This document shows positions 55,716 to 64,000 of a DNA stretch of 64,000 nucleotides, one piece after another. The position numbers and the translations under genes are program-made. A model generated the notes under the pieces. The model was given only the letters and a program-made list of their open reading frames with translations. It did no database searches and was not told the origin of the DNA. Positions within the stretch are counted from its first letter, which is position 1; the number at the start of each line of letters is the position of its first letter. The DNA comes from Corynebacterium testudinoris. Its GTDB lineage: Bacteria; Actinomycetota; Actinomycetes; Mycobacteriales; Mycobacteriaceae. Location: the NCBI RefSeq assembly GCF_001021045.1, contig NZ_CP011545.1:1-64000 (forward strand), read 5' to 3'.

Positions 55716-57326
55716 TCAGCTCCTGGATGACGGGCTGCGAACGGTTAGGGACAAGGCAACGATGCCGATGAGTGCGAACATCAGTGACAGCGCGGAAGCC
55801 TGGTTGTAGTTTCCAGCCTGCTGCAAGTTGAACACTTGCACGCCCAAGGTCGTGGTGCCCGGGGCGATGAGCAGGATCGAAACAGTCAGTTCCCGCACGG
55901 CGGTCACGGCAACGAGTACCGCCCCAGAGATGGCGGCGGGAATGGCCATCGCTCCCGTGGTGTCGAGGAGTGCTCGCAGGCGTCCGGCTCCGCTGATGCG
56001 AGCGGCTTCCTCCACGGCCAGGGGAGTCCCTTGCAATGGCGCGCGCACCGCTTGCAGCACCATCGCGGTGAACGCGCACACGTACGCGCCGAGGATGACC
56101 CACATGGTGTTGTAGATGCCGGTGTAGCGGCCCAGAATGAGCCAGCCGACACCGATGATGAGGCCGGGTAGCGCGGTGGGCAACAAGATGGTCAAGGTCA
56201 GGGCCGTGTTGCCCAAGAACTCGGTCCGGGTGACCAACAGGCCGATAAACCAACCGAGGACGCCGCAGATGACAGCCGCACCAACCGCCAAGACGAGGGA
56301 GTTGCTCAGGCCTTCGATCACCCGCGGGTTCACCATGGCGCGGCGGAAGTTCTCCAGAGAAATTGTCTCCCACGTGAAAGGCACGCCAGGCGCAGGCAGC
56401 AGGGCGCGGTAGGCCAGTCCGAGCAGGGGACCGAGGGTGATGGCGAGACCGACCGCCCAGCTCACGAGGGTGACCGGCCAGCGAGCGGCTCCCAGCTGGA
56501 AGCGCAGTGGCTCGCCGGTGTCGTGCAACTTCGACGAGGCCGCATGCAGCGAGACGAGGTGATCAGCGATGACCGCACCGATTCCTAGAAAGAGGATGAC
56601 AACGCCGATGGTGGAAACAGTTTGCAAGGGGTTGCTTACCGTCCCCGATTCCATGAACCGGTAGATCATCGTCGCGAGGGTTTCAAAGCGCGCCGGGGAA
56701 CCCAGCAGCGCGGGAATGCCAAAATCCGCCAGATTCGCCACCGCGGTCAGCGTGAACGCCGAGAGCACGGCCGGCCGCAGGAGGGGCAGCGTGATGGTCC
56801 GAATGACGGTGCCGGTGGTGGCACCGCTGATCCGTGCTGCCTGCTCAATATCCGAGGGGATGGAACGAAGGGCGCTGGACATGACCACGTAGACGATCGG
56901 GTAGGAATGCACGATGAGCAACAGCGTCACGCCGTCCGCTCCGTAGATATTCCAGATCTCCCTGCCGAAGAAACGATTGAGCCCCTGGTTCGGGCCGAAG
57001 AGTTGCAACCACGCGATCGCCCCAATGAACGGGGGAATGAGCAGCGGGGACAGCAACAACAGCCGGAGTGGTTTCACACCACGGGCGTCGGTGCGGTCCA
57101 GGATCACAGCGATGGCCGTGCCCATGACGACCGCACCGATCGCCGAGATGACGGTGGTGTAAAACGAGTTCTTCACCGCAGTCCCAAGCCCCTGGTCCAC
57201 CAAGGTGGGGAGGTGATTTCCTCCCAGCGCCAAGCCAACGACGAGTGCCAGCGGAGTGATGAACACACCGAGGACGATCAGCCACACGCCGCCGCGGGCG
57301 AGCGAGAGGGAAGAGAAAAGGCGCAT
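55716..57326 (-). CDS. Iron-type ABC transporter permease (FbpB-like)
   Basis: A 536-aa fused permease with about 12 hydrophobic helices and two inner-membrane signature regions (RSIPSDIEQAARISGATTGTVI and PLQGTPLAVEEAARISGAGRL, EAA-loop type). Two-fold duplication is the FbpB/ThiP pattern used for ferric ions or similar. It follows the binding-protein gene and precedes the ATPase. Confidence 0.88.
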   Translation of the reverse strand: MRLFSSLSLARGGVWLIVLGVFITPLALVVGLALGGNHLPTLVDQGLGTAVKNSFYTTVISAIGAVVMGTAIAVILDRTDARGVKPLRLLLLSPLLIPPFIGAIAWLQLFGPNQGLNRFFGREIWNIYGADGVTLLLIVHSYPIVYVVMSSALRSIPSDIEQAARISGATTGTVIRTITLPLLRPAVLSAFTLTAVANLADFGIPALLGSPARFETLATMIYRFMESGTVSNPLQTVSTIGVVILFLGIGAVIADHLVSLHAASSKLHDTGEPLRFQLGAARWPVTLVSWAVGLAITLGPLLGLAYRALLPAPGVPFTWETISLENFRRAMVNPRVIEGLSNSLVLAVGAAVICGVLGWFIGLLVTRTEFLGNTALTLTILLPTALPGLIIGVGWLILGRYTGIYNTMWVILGAYVCAFTAMVLQAVRAPLQGTPLAVEEAARISGAGRLRALLDTTGAMAIPAAISGAVLVAVTAVRELTVSILLIAPGTTTLGVQVFNLQQAGNYNQASALSLMFALIGIVALSLTVRSPSSRS

Positions 57327-57344
57327 GAAAAACTTCGGTAACTG

Positions 57345-58373
57345 CTAGTTCATGGCCGATTGGAACGACGACACGGCGGCATCCTTATCCGCGGTGACCA
57401 CAGCCAAATCTGGGGTCATCAGCGCGATGTCCGACAGCGGAGGGGTACCTTCCGGAGTTCCCACGTCCTCGCGGACCGGCAGGTAGGCCTGCTCGACGGC
57501 GATCTTCTGCCCTTCCTCAGAGAGCAGGAAGTTGATGTAGCGTTCCGCCGCTTCCTTCTTCGTCGAGGTGGAGAACACTCCCGCAGGCTCGGTGATGTAG
57601 GGCGCGCCCTCCGTGGGGTACACGGCCTCGATCGGGGAACCCGCCGCAGCCAAGTCACGCACCAAGTAATCAACGACGATGCCCACCGGGTGCCCACCGC
57701 CCGCGATCTCCTGCGAAGTCGGGCCATTCGACTGGGCGATCATCGGGCGATTGTCCCCCAGCGCAGTAATCCAGGATTCGCCGAGCTGAGAATCGTTCTT
57801 CCACACCGAGGCGTTAAAAGCCGCCGCCCCCGAGACGGCCGGGTCGGGGAGGACCAGCTGGTTAGCGTACTTCGGATCAACGAGGTCGGCCCACGACTGC
57901 GGTGCGTCAGCGGCTTCAATAACGGAGGTGTTGTAGGCAATGACGGTGGGAATGATGCGGGTGCCCACGTACGCGTTGTCGGCATCTACGGCCTCGTTGA
58001 TGAGGGCGCTGGTGTCCACGTCCTGCAAGGTAGCCAGGTCGCCCTCAGCCTTGTAGCTTTCAAACGTTGCGGCGTCGGCCGCCCACAGCACATCGGCCTC
58101 GATGGTGCCGGACTGTTTTTCCGCGGCGATGCGCGCATTGAGGTCACCGGTGCCAGCGCGGTACACGGAGACCTTGATGTCCGGGTTGGCGGCTTCGAAT
58201 GCCGCGTTGATCTCATCGACCTTTTCCTCGGGTTCGGAGGTGTACACCGTAATCGTGGTGGCCTCAGCGGAGGCAACCTCGGAGGTACCTTCGGAAGGTT
58301 CGCCACAGGCGACGAATAACGCGGAGGAAGCACCGACGGCGAGTGCGGTTGCTAGCAGGCGGCGGCTGGACAT
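57345..58373 (-). CDS. Periplasmic-type solute-binding lipoprotein (iron ABC transporter)
   Basis: A 342-aa lipoprotein with signal and lipobox LFVAC (Cys near 23). The mature part (TTITVYTSEPEEKVDEINAAFE, VLWAADAATFES, SNGPTSQEIAGGGHPVG) matches the Fe(3+)-binding FbpA/FutA class 1 family. ATG 58373 is preferred over the ATG at 58412. No DtxR-type box was seen in the 101 bases upstream, so iron as substrate is inferred from family only. Confidence 0.88.
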   Translation of the reverse strand: MSSRRLLATALAVGASSALFVACGEPSEGTSEVASAEATTITVYTSEPEEKVDEINAAFEAANPDIKVSVYRAGTGDLNARIAAEKQSGTIEADVLWAADAATFESYKAEGDLATLQDVDTSALINEAVDADNAYVGTRIIPTVIAYNTSVIEAADAPQSWADLVDPKYANQLVLPDPAVSGAAAFNASVWKNDSQLGESWITALGDNRPMIAQSNGPTSQEIAGGGHPVGIVVDYLVRDLAAAGSPIEAVYPTEGAPYITEPAGVFSTSTKKEAAERYINFLLSEEGQKIAVEQAYLPVREDVGTPEGTPPLSDIALMTPDLAVVTADKDAAVSSFQSAMN

Positions 58374-58474
58374 ATCGGTTCTCTTTTCCTGGGTGATGAT
58401 TTTAACTCTCATAGACTCCCACGGTTCGCCTCTCCGCGCAGCACGAATGACACGTCGCCAACTAGGGTGGCCCC

Positions 58475-59659
58475 ATGGCCGAAAACGTCGCTTCCCGGCG
58501 CCGCGTCCTCACTGCGCTCATGATTGCCCAGATCATGGCTGGCCTGGCGCACGGCGTTACTTTTTCCATGGGCGCGATCTTGGCTGCGGACATGGCGGGC
58601 CCGGCGTGGGGTGGGGCGGCGTCGACGGTGACTACGATCGGCGCGGGCCTGTGGGCCGTGCCGTTGGCGAGGATTGTGGAGCGGCGGGGGAGGAGGGCGT
58701 CGTTAAGCACTGGTTTGGCACTGGGATCGGTGGGGGCGCTGTCGGCGATGCTGGGGGCGCAGACCCGGATCTTTGGGTTTTTGTTGGTGGGGTTTTTCTT
58801 CCTCGGTGCGGCCGTGGCGATGAATTTGCAGTCGCGGTTCGCGGCGGCGGATATCGCCAGTGAGGAGCACAAGGGGCGCGATATTTCGCTGGTGGTGTGG
58901 TCGACGACGATTGGCGCGGTCCTTGGGCCTAACCTCTTTGGCCCGACGGAAGTCTTGGGTGCGGCGCTGGGGCTGGCGAATTACGCCGGCGCGTACGTGG
59001 TGTGTATCGCGGCGCAGTGGATCGCCATCCTCGTGCTGCAAGTGATGCTCAGGCCGCAGCCGACGCCGGTGGTAGCGCGCGCGACGGCGTTGCCGAAGGT
59101 GAAGTTGGGGGAGCATCCGGTGGTGCTGTCGGCGATTGTGACGAATGCGTTTAGCCACTTCGCGATGATCGCCATCATGTCCATGACCGCCGTGCACATG
59201 CACTCGCACGGGGCGTCGTTCACGCTCATCGGGCTGACGATTTCATTCCACGTTGGCGGCATGTTTGGCCTGGCGCCGGTGTTTGGTTACCTCGCGGACA
59301 AGGTGGGGGCCAGGCAGACGATGCTGCTGGGCGTGGCAATCACGCTGGTATCGGCCCTGCTCCTGGTGTTTTGGGCGGGCAACGAGACGATCGTGGTGGT
59401 GGCGCTTGCGCTGCTCGGGCTGGGGTGGTCGGCGACGTTGGTGGGGTCCTCGGCGGTCGTGGCCACCGCGGCCCCGCCGGAGTACAAGGCGGGCCTGCAG
59501 GGGCGCAGTGACCTGCTCATGAACCTCACCGGCGCACTCGGCGGGGTCGTCGCCGGGCCGGTGGTGTCCATGCTGGGCATGCCAGCGATGGCGGGGATGG
59601 TCCTCGTCCTCATCACCGCCGTCACCGTGTTCACGGCTGCTTTACGACGCCGCGCTTAA
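58475..59659 (+). CDS. Major facilitator superfamily transporter
   Basis: A 394-aa protein with 12 hydrophobic helices. MFS signatures include an ARIVERRGRRASLSTGLALG loop between helices 2 and 3 and GYLADKVGARQTMLLG between 8 and 9. The substrate is unknown; it may be a drug or metabolite exporter. It is divergent from the iron-transporter operon and convergent with the lipocalin gene, overlapping it by four bases. Confidence 0.85.
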   Translation: MAENVASRRRVLTALMIAQIMAGLAHGVTFSMGAILAADMAGPAWGGAASTVTTIGAGLWAVPLARIVERRGRRASLSTGLALGSVGALSAMLGAQTRIFGFLLVGFFFLGAAVAMNLQSRFAAADIASEEHKGRDISLVVWSTTIGAVLGPNLFGPTEVLGAALGLANYAGAYVVCIAAQWIAILVLQVMLRPQPTPVVARATALPKVKLGEHPVVLSAIVTNAFSHFAMIAIMSMTAVHMHSHGASFTLIGLTISFHVGGMFGLAPVFGYLADKVGARQTMLLGVAITLVSALLLVFWAGNETIVVVALALLGLGWSATLVGSSAVVATAAPPEYKAGLQGRSDLLMNLTGALGGVVAGPVVSMLGMPAMAGMVLVLITAVTVFTAALRRRA

Positions 59660-60318
59660 CCCAGCGTGCACACCGGCGCCACGTCGCGCCGGCCTTCGGC
59701 CATCGGCACCGTGAGGAAAGCACAGGGCCACCAACCACGATTGCTCACCGTCTGGTTCACCAGCGACCACTGCTCAGCGCTGAGGCTCTGGGTGCGGCTG
59801 AGCACGAAGCCGGAGCGGCGCTGCGGATCGCCGACGATGGCCAGGGAGTAGTCCTCGGCCAGGTAGGTGATGCGGTAGTTGACCGGGCCGTTGTCGTCCT
59901 GGAAAGGCACGCCGGGGAAGTTCACGCGGAGAGAAGCGTTGGTGTCGGTGTCGCGGATCGTCGCGGTGCCCTCGATGGCGGAATCGGAGCTGAAGTGGGA
60001 GCCGCAGAAGTTGCGGACGCTGACGGTGGAGTCATCGATAAGCGCATACTCCGCCGTCGTGTCATGGGTGCATTGCAGGGTGAAAGGCTGCGGAATGGCC
60101 GCGACCTGGTACCACAAGCCCATGTAGCGCTCCGGGTCCACATCCTCGACCTGGGACAACTCGGGGGCGACGCTCGAACCCTGGGGCACGAGGTTGGAGG
60201 AACCGCCCAGCAGACGACCGCCATCGGTGATGTCCTGGGCGCTGGCCGTTGGGGCGAGGCCAGGGAGCAGAAGAGCGGCAGTGGCCAGGGCAAGCAAGGT
60301 GGTGCGGATGGATCGCAT
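59656..60318 (-). CDS. Lipocalin-family secreted protein
   Basis: A 220-aa exported protein with signal peptide LLALATAALLLPGLAPTASAQ (cleavage likely after ASA). The mature domain contains the lipocalin motif MGLWYQVAAIPQPF (GxW) and the later LAEDYSLAIVGDPQRRSGFVLSR typical of Blc-type bacterial lipocalins. It may bind small hydrophobic ligands. ATG 60318 is spaced correctly from GAAAGG; TTG 60324 is an alternative. Confidence 0.85.
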   Translation of the reverse strand: MRSIRTTLLALATAALLLPGLAPTASAQDITDGGRLLGGSSNLVPQGSSVAPELSQVEDVDPERYMGLWYQVAAIPQPFTLQCTHDTTAEYALIDDSTVSVRNFCGSHFSSDSAIEGTATIRDTDTNASLRVNFPGVPFQDDNGPVNYRITYLAEDYSLAIVGDPQRRSGFVLSRTQSLSAEQWSLVNQTVSNRGWWPCAFLTVPMAEGRRDVAPVCTLG

Positions 60319-60347
60319 GGTCAAGCCTTTCGGTTGTCGGGTGCCTG

Positions 60348-61676
60348 CTAGACGCCACAGAAGCGGCGCACCAACGAGCGGTACGCCTGCACCGTGAGGT
60401 CCAAGTCTTCGAGTTCGATGTACTCATCGTGGTGGTGGAGCAGGTGGAACACATCGCCCAAGGTGCGCTCGCGGGCGTGGAGGGCGAACCCGTAGCCCGT
60501 CCCACCGAGCTGGCGGGCAAAGCGCAGGTCAGAGCCGCCCGCGGCGACGGTCGGGACGACGGGAACTCCGGGGAAGAACTCGTCGAAAGTGTCAATAAGG
60601 GCATCAAAAAGTGGGCCGGAGGTGGGGGACACCGTCGCCGGTTCGGAGATAAGCCTCTCGATCCGCACGCTCGGGGCTAGGTCGCCGAGGGCCTCGGTGA
60701 GGACGGCATCCACATCGTCCTGAGTCGTGCCAGGCAACGGGCGGATGTCCAAGTCCAGGGTCGCCGACGAGGGCAAGACGTTGATGGCGGAACCCGCGCG
60801 CAGGATCGTCGGCGCGATGGTCAGCCGCGAGAGGGCGTGGGCGTAGCGCTTGAGGTCGCCGAAATGCTCGAAGGCGGTATCGTCGGTGCCCGCCAGTAGG
60901 GACTCTTCCACCTCGGGGGAGAAGCGGAAGGCCTGCACGAAGCCCTGCCAGAGGGGGTCGTGGGACACGGGGACGTCGATAAGCGAAATGCGACGCGCCA
61001 CCTCGGCGATGTTTGCGACCGCCGACTCCCGACCAAAAGGATTCGACGCGTGGCCGGCATCGCCGGACACATGCAAACGGCGCTGAGCTGCGCCCTTCTC
61101 GCCGACGACAAGGACGAGGGCATCGGAACCGTCCGCGATCGGCAAGTGCGAACCACCCGTCTCAGACAGGCAATTGCGCCACGAAAATGCTTCCGGATGC
61201 TCCTCCGACAGCCACTTAGCACCAAGGGTGCCGCGCGACTCCTCATCCGCCACGCCCACAAACGTGAGGGTGCCGGTCGGGCGGCCGGTGCGGGCGGCAT
61301 CACGAAGCACAGCAGCCTGAGCAGCAGTAATGAACAACATATCCATCGCCCCGCGGCCATACAGACGACCCTCGCGGATCTCCGCACCAAAAGGATCAAC
61401 CGTCCACCGATCGACATCAACCGGCACGACATCCGTGTGACCCAGGAACGTCAACGGCTCAGCATTCGGATCAGTGCCTGGAAGGGTAACCACGATGCTC
61501 ACCCGACCCGGCGCCGACTCAAACCGCTCAATGGTCACGCCCGGAGTATCAGCAAAGAACCGCTCCAACGTGTCCGCATTACGCACCTCCTGACCCGAAC
61601 TCGGCGTGTAATCATTCACGCAGGCATTCCGGATGAGTTCGCGCAAGAGACTGAGAGTGTCGTCGTAGAGAGCCAT
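60348..61676 (-). CDS. M20-family metallopeptidase/deacylase
   Basis: A 442-aa enzyme of the ArgE/DapE/carboxypeptidase G2 group. Metal ligands are visible in FLGHTDVVPVD (His, Asp), VGVADEESRGTLGAKW (Glu, Glu), and the C-terminal DEYIELEDLDLTVQAYRSL. A dimerisation domain lies between. The substrate, an N-acyl amino acid or dipeptide, is not determined. Confidence 0.88.
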   Translation of the reverse strand: MALYDDTLSLLRELIRNACVNDYTPSSGQEVRNADTLERFFADTPGVTIERFESAPGRVSIVVTLPGTDPNAEPLTFLGHTDVVPVDVDRWTVDPFGAEIREGRLYGRGAMDMLFITAAQAAVLRDAARTGRPTGTLTFVGVADEESRGTLGAKWLSEEHPEAFSWRNCLSETGGSHLPIADGSDALVLVVGEKGAAQRRLHVSGDAGHASNPFGRESAVANIAEVARRISLIDVPVSHDPLWQGFVQAFRFSPEVEESLLAGTDDTAFEHFGDLKRYAHALSRLTIAPTILRAGSAINVLPSSATLDLDIRPLPGTTQDDVDAVLTEALGDLAPSVRIERLISEPATVSPTSGPLFDALIDTFDEFFPGVPVVPTVAAGGSDLRFARQLGGTGYGFALHARERTLGDVFHLLHHHDEYIELEDLDLTVQAYRSLVRRFCGV

Positions 61677-61705
61677 GCGTCCAACTTACTCAGGCCCCCG
61701 GCTGA

Positions 61706-62377
61706 TCAGTCGCGAGCGCGCCGGGCGAGCCAATTGCCCAATGATTGAATCCCCTGCACAACGATGATGAGGATGACAACGGTCAGCAACATCGCAACCG
61801 AATCGAATTGTTGATAGCCGTATGTGATGGCCAGATCGCCGACGCCGCCGCCACCAATCGTGCCGGCCATGGCGGTCGCACTGATCAAGCCCACCGTTGC
61901 GGTGGTGAGCGCCAAGATGATTGACGCCCGAGCCTCCGGCAACAGGAAGTAGCGAACGGTCTGCCACAGCCCGGCGCCCATCGCTTCCGCCGCCTCCACG
62001 ATGCCGGAATCCACTTCGAGCAGCGAAGCCTCGATCAGGCGAGCAATGAACGGCGCAATGTAGAGGGTCAGTGGCACGAGTGCGGCGGTCGTACCAATCG
62101 ATGTCCCAGTAATCAGCCTGGTCAGCGGAACAATCGCCACCAGCAAAATGATGAAGGGAAGAGAGCGAATGATGTTGACCACGAGGTTGGTGGCTGTTGA
62201 AATCAGCGGACTCGGTCTCAGGCCGCCCGGCCGAGTAATGACTAAGAGTAACGCCAAGGGAATCCCCAGGAGTGTGCCGATGAACAGTGAAATGCCCACC
62301 ATGTACAGAGTCTCTTGTGCGGCGTCGACATATTGAGCACCGGTGACCCGAGTATCAAAAAGGTCGGTGAGGTTCAT
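61706..62377 (-). CDS. metI: Methionine ABC transporter permease MetI
   Basis: A 223-aa permease with five hydrophobic helices and the EAA-type loop VEAAEAMGAGLWQTVRYFLLPEARAS. This is the MetI pattern. It overlaps metN by four bases and sits in the order metQ-metN-metI on the minus strand. It imports D/L-methionine together with the two genes below. Confidence 0.92.
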   Translation of the reverse strand: MNLTDLFDTRVTGAQYVDAAQETLYMVGISLFIGTLLGIPLALLLVITRPGGLRPSPLISTATNLVVNIIRSLPFIILLVAIVPLTRLITGTSIGTTAALVPLTLYIAPFIARLIEASLLEVDSGIVEAAEAMGAGLWQTVRYFLLPEARASIILALTTATVGLISATAMAGTIGGGGVGDLAITYGYQQFDSVAMLLTVVILIIVVQGIQSLGNWLARRARD

Positions 62378-63393
62378 TCCGGCAATACCTCCAGGCTGAG
62401 TCCATTCTGGTTATTCATCCACGTCATTGCGTGGGATACACCTTCCGGTGGGCCCGATATTGCTAGCACCATCGTGCCTACCGTCGAGTGGCGCAGGAGG
62501 GTGTCTGAGGCGTTAATGAGGGCCACGTCGACACCAAATTGCTTCTCGACGTCCCGCATCACCGTCCGCGCGGCCCCGCCGGTATGCACGAGCCGGACGA
62601 GCACACCACCGGTACCGTGGCGCACTTCCTGGAGCACGTGCTCGGGTAGGCGTTGGGGGACCACCGTGCCCACAAAGCGCCTTGTTAACGCTTCTTGAGG
62701 GTGCGCGAATACCTGATCAACCGGACCCTTTTCAATGAGACGACCTGCTTCAAGTACCGCGACGTCATCGGCGATCCGTGCAATGACGTCCATCTGGTGC
62801 GTAATGATGAGAATCGTTATGCCCAGCTCCTCATTGATGTTGAGCAGCAAGTCGAGGATCTGCGACGTGGTCAGGGGATCAAGAGCACTGGTGGGCTCAT
62901 CACAGAGCAGGACTTTGGGGTCGGTAACCAGCGCGCGGGCGATACCTACCCGTTGGCGTTGCCCGCCCGACAGCTGTCTCGGCTTGTGATCGGCGCGATC
63001 TGCGAGCCCCACCCGCTCGAGAGCCTCAGTGACCTTGGTAGAAATCTCACCTTGTTTTAGCCCGGCGAGGACCAAGGGCATGCCGACGTTCTCGGCGACG
63101 GTCTTTGATCCCAGCAGGTTGTAGTGCTGGAAGATCATCGACACGTCTCGTCGGAGCCTCCGCAGATCGCGCCGGCCTAGATCCACGGGCTGGTTGCCTA
63201 AGACGGTGACGGTGCCTGAGGTGGGCTTTTCCAAGCCATTCACCGTTCTCAGGAGTGTTGATTTACCTGCTCCCGAAGTGCCAACGACGCCGAAGATTGA
63301 CCCACGGGGAACCTCAAAAGTGATTCCATCGAGCGCGGTAATGTCCCCGTACGTGCGGCTGACCTGGTGGAAACTGACGGCGGACGGGGTCAC
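62374..63393 (-). CDS. metN: Methionine ABC transporter ATP-binding protein MetN
   Basis: A 339-aa ATPase: Walker A GTSGAGKSTLL, signature LSGGQRQRVGIARAL, Walker B VLLCDEPTSALDP. The C-terminal NIL (methionine-sensing) domain starts around residue 260 (QEVRHGTGGVLVRLVH). The NIL domain causes trans-inhibition by cytosolic methionine. It overlaps metI and metQ by four bases each. Confidence 0.94.
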   Translation of the reverse strand: MTPSAVSFHQVSRTYGDITALDGITFEVPRGSIFGVVGTSGAGKSTLLRTVNGLEKPTSGTVTVLGNQPVDLGRRDLRRLRRDVSMIFQHYNLLGSKTVAENVGMPLVLAGLKQGEISTKVTEALERVGLADRADHKPRQLSGGQRQRVGIARALVTDPKVLLCDEPTSALDPLTTSQILDLLLNINEELGITILIITHQMDVIARIADDVAVLEAGRLIEKGPVDQVFAHPQEALTRRFVGTVVPQRLPEHVLQEVRHGTGGVLVRLVHTGGAARTVMRDVEKQFGVDVALINASDTLLRHSTVGTMVLAISGPPEGVSHAMTWMNNQNGLSLEVLPE

Positions 63394-64000
63394 TTGAGGG
63401 ATTCCGGAATGAACCAGTAGCTGTTCACGTTTTCCGCCTCGACGAAGGAGAGAAACTCGGGGCTACGGTAGGCACTAGCCACGGCCTGTGCCCATTCCGA
63501 ATCCACCTGATCGGCGCGAGTAGCAGCCACAAGGATCAGTTCTGGGCGCAACGTCTCTTGGAACAATTGCAGGTTCGGATCGACCTTGGAGGCGTAGCTC
63601 ATCGAGCCAGGGATGACGCCCCAGTCGAGGTCAGTGAGTGCACGGGGGATAGTGGCGGAATCCATTACTTGGATGTCGAGGTTGTGAGGATTGCTCGCGA
63701 TGTCGTTTTCGCCCAGCAAAGCCGGATCAGCATCGGGGTTGAGGGTGATCCAGCCAGCGTCGGCCAAGATGTTGTAGGCGCGTGAGGCGTTGGAAGCGTC
63801 CTGTGGGATGCCAACTGTTTGTCCATCGCCGACCTGGTCGAGCGAATCATGGCGCTCCGAGTACAGGCCCGCGGGGACGGTGGGTACCTCAGTGATGGAG
63901 GCTAAGTCGGCCTTCTTTTCCCGGTTGAAGACGTCCATGTAGGCCGTGTGCTGGTCGACGTTTAGATCGACGGATCCTTCTTGCAGGGCCGTATCAGCCT
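63390..64000 (-). CDS. metQ: Methionine-binding lipoprotein MetQ (partial)
   Basis: The C-terminal 202 residues of the methionine-binding protein; the N-terminus with its lipobox lies beyond the window. Read from 63998, the frame gives ALQEGSVDLNVDQHTAYMD, then VPAGLYSERHDSLDQVGDGQ and IPQDASNASRAYNILADAGW, typical of NlpA/MetQ. It completes the metQNI transporter and suggests active methionine uptake beside metF-metE synthesis elsewhere in the window. Confidence 0.92.
   Translation of the reverse strand, partial: ADTALQEGSVDLNVDQHTAYMDVFNREKKADLASITEVPTVPAGLYSERHDSLDQVGDGQTVGIPQDASNASRAYNILADAGWITLNPDADPALLGENDIASNPHNLDIQVMDSATIPRALTDLDWGVIPGSMSYASKVDPNLQLFQETLRPELILVAATRADQVDSEWAQAVASAYRSPEFLSFVEAENVNSYWFIPESLK

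Noticed and set aside
58374..58474. DtxR iron box upstream of the iron-type binding protein
   Set aside because: No TTAGG-type palindrome could be seen in the 101-base gap.

Overview
The window is the origin region of a high-GC Gram-positive chromosome, almost certainly a Corynebacterium. It opens exactly at dnaA and runs dnaA - oriC - dnaN - recF - dciA - gyrB - gyrA. About 24 kb further on lies the actinobacterial cell-division and signalling cluster crgA - pknB - pknA - pbpA - rodA - pstP - fhaB - fhaA. An IS1628-like (IS6 family) element and the DUF6918, DUF3566 and Fic-like genes beside gyrase fit the same genus. Assignments rest on motifs and synteny read by eye; no database search was run.

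Layout. 1-11.5 kb: replication and gyrase genes, with a degenerate Fic-like toxin plus ribbon-helix-helix antitoxin between gyrB and gyrA. 11.55-11.71 kb: tRNA-Ile(GAT) and tRNA-Ala(TGC). 11.7-21.9 kb: an accessory island starting at the 3' end of tRNA-Ala. It holds a truncated integrase, a three-gene operon (TIGR04255-like, HTH regulator, unknown), a frameshifted hsdM remnant, an unknown two-gene unit whose large helical protein is cut by the IS6-family element, and a UvrA-like ABC ATPase. 22-28 kb: small metabolic and stress genes (two alpha/beta hydrolases, an SDR, a cyclophilin-like lipoprotein, a methyltransferase, GNAT, TetR + CDF metal exporter). 28.6-31.9 kb: metF-metE. 32-34 kb: small membrane proteins, ppiA and a rhomboid protease.

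34.07-35.1 kb is a gene-free kilobase. It carries a dense cluster of DnaA boxes and then two 232-bp direct repeats with large palindromes; a shrunken copy of the repeat lies near 44.88 kb. 35.1-44.4 kb is the minus-strand pknAB/fha cluster. 44.7 kb: tRNA-Leu(CAG). 45.2-52.6 kb: SdpI-like and GNAT genes, then a PucR-type regulator followed by a 3-hydroxybutyrate/ketone-body operon (GntP-type permease, dehydrogenase, CoA-transferase A and B, thiolase, OB-fold partner). 52.7-53.7 kb: a solitary Abi_2/HEPN abortive-infection gene. 53.9-58.4 kb: an iron-type ABC transporter with an SGNH-hydrolase lipoprotein. 58.5-61.7 kb: MFS transporter, lipocalin, M20 peptidase. 61.7-64 kb: metI-metN-metQ, with metQ running off the window.

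Most notable: the DnaA-box cluster outside oriC, the adjoining palindromic repeats, the unknown operons in the tRNA-Ala island, recF with no ordinary start codon (apparent ATC), and Val90 in the GyrA quinolone-resistance region.
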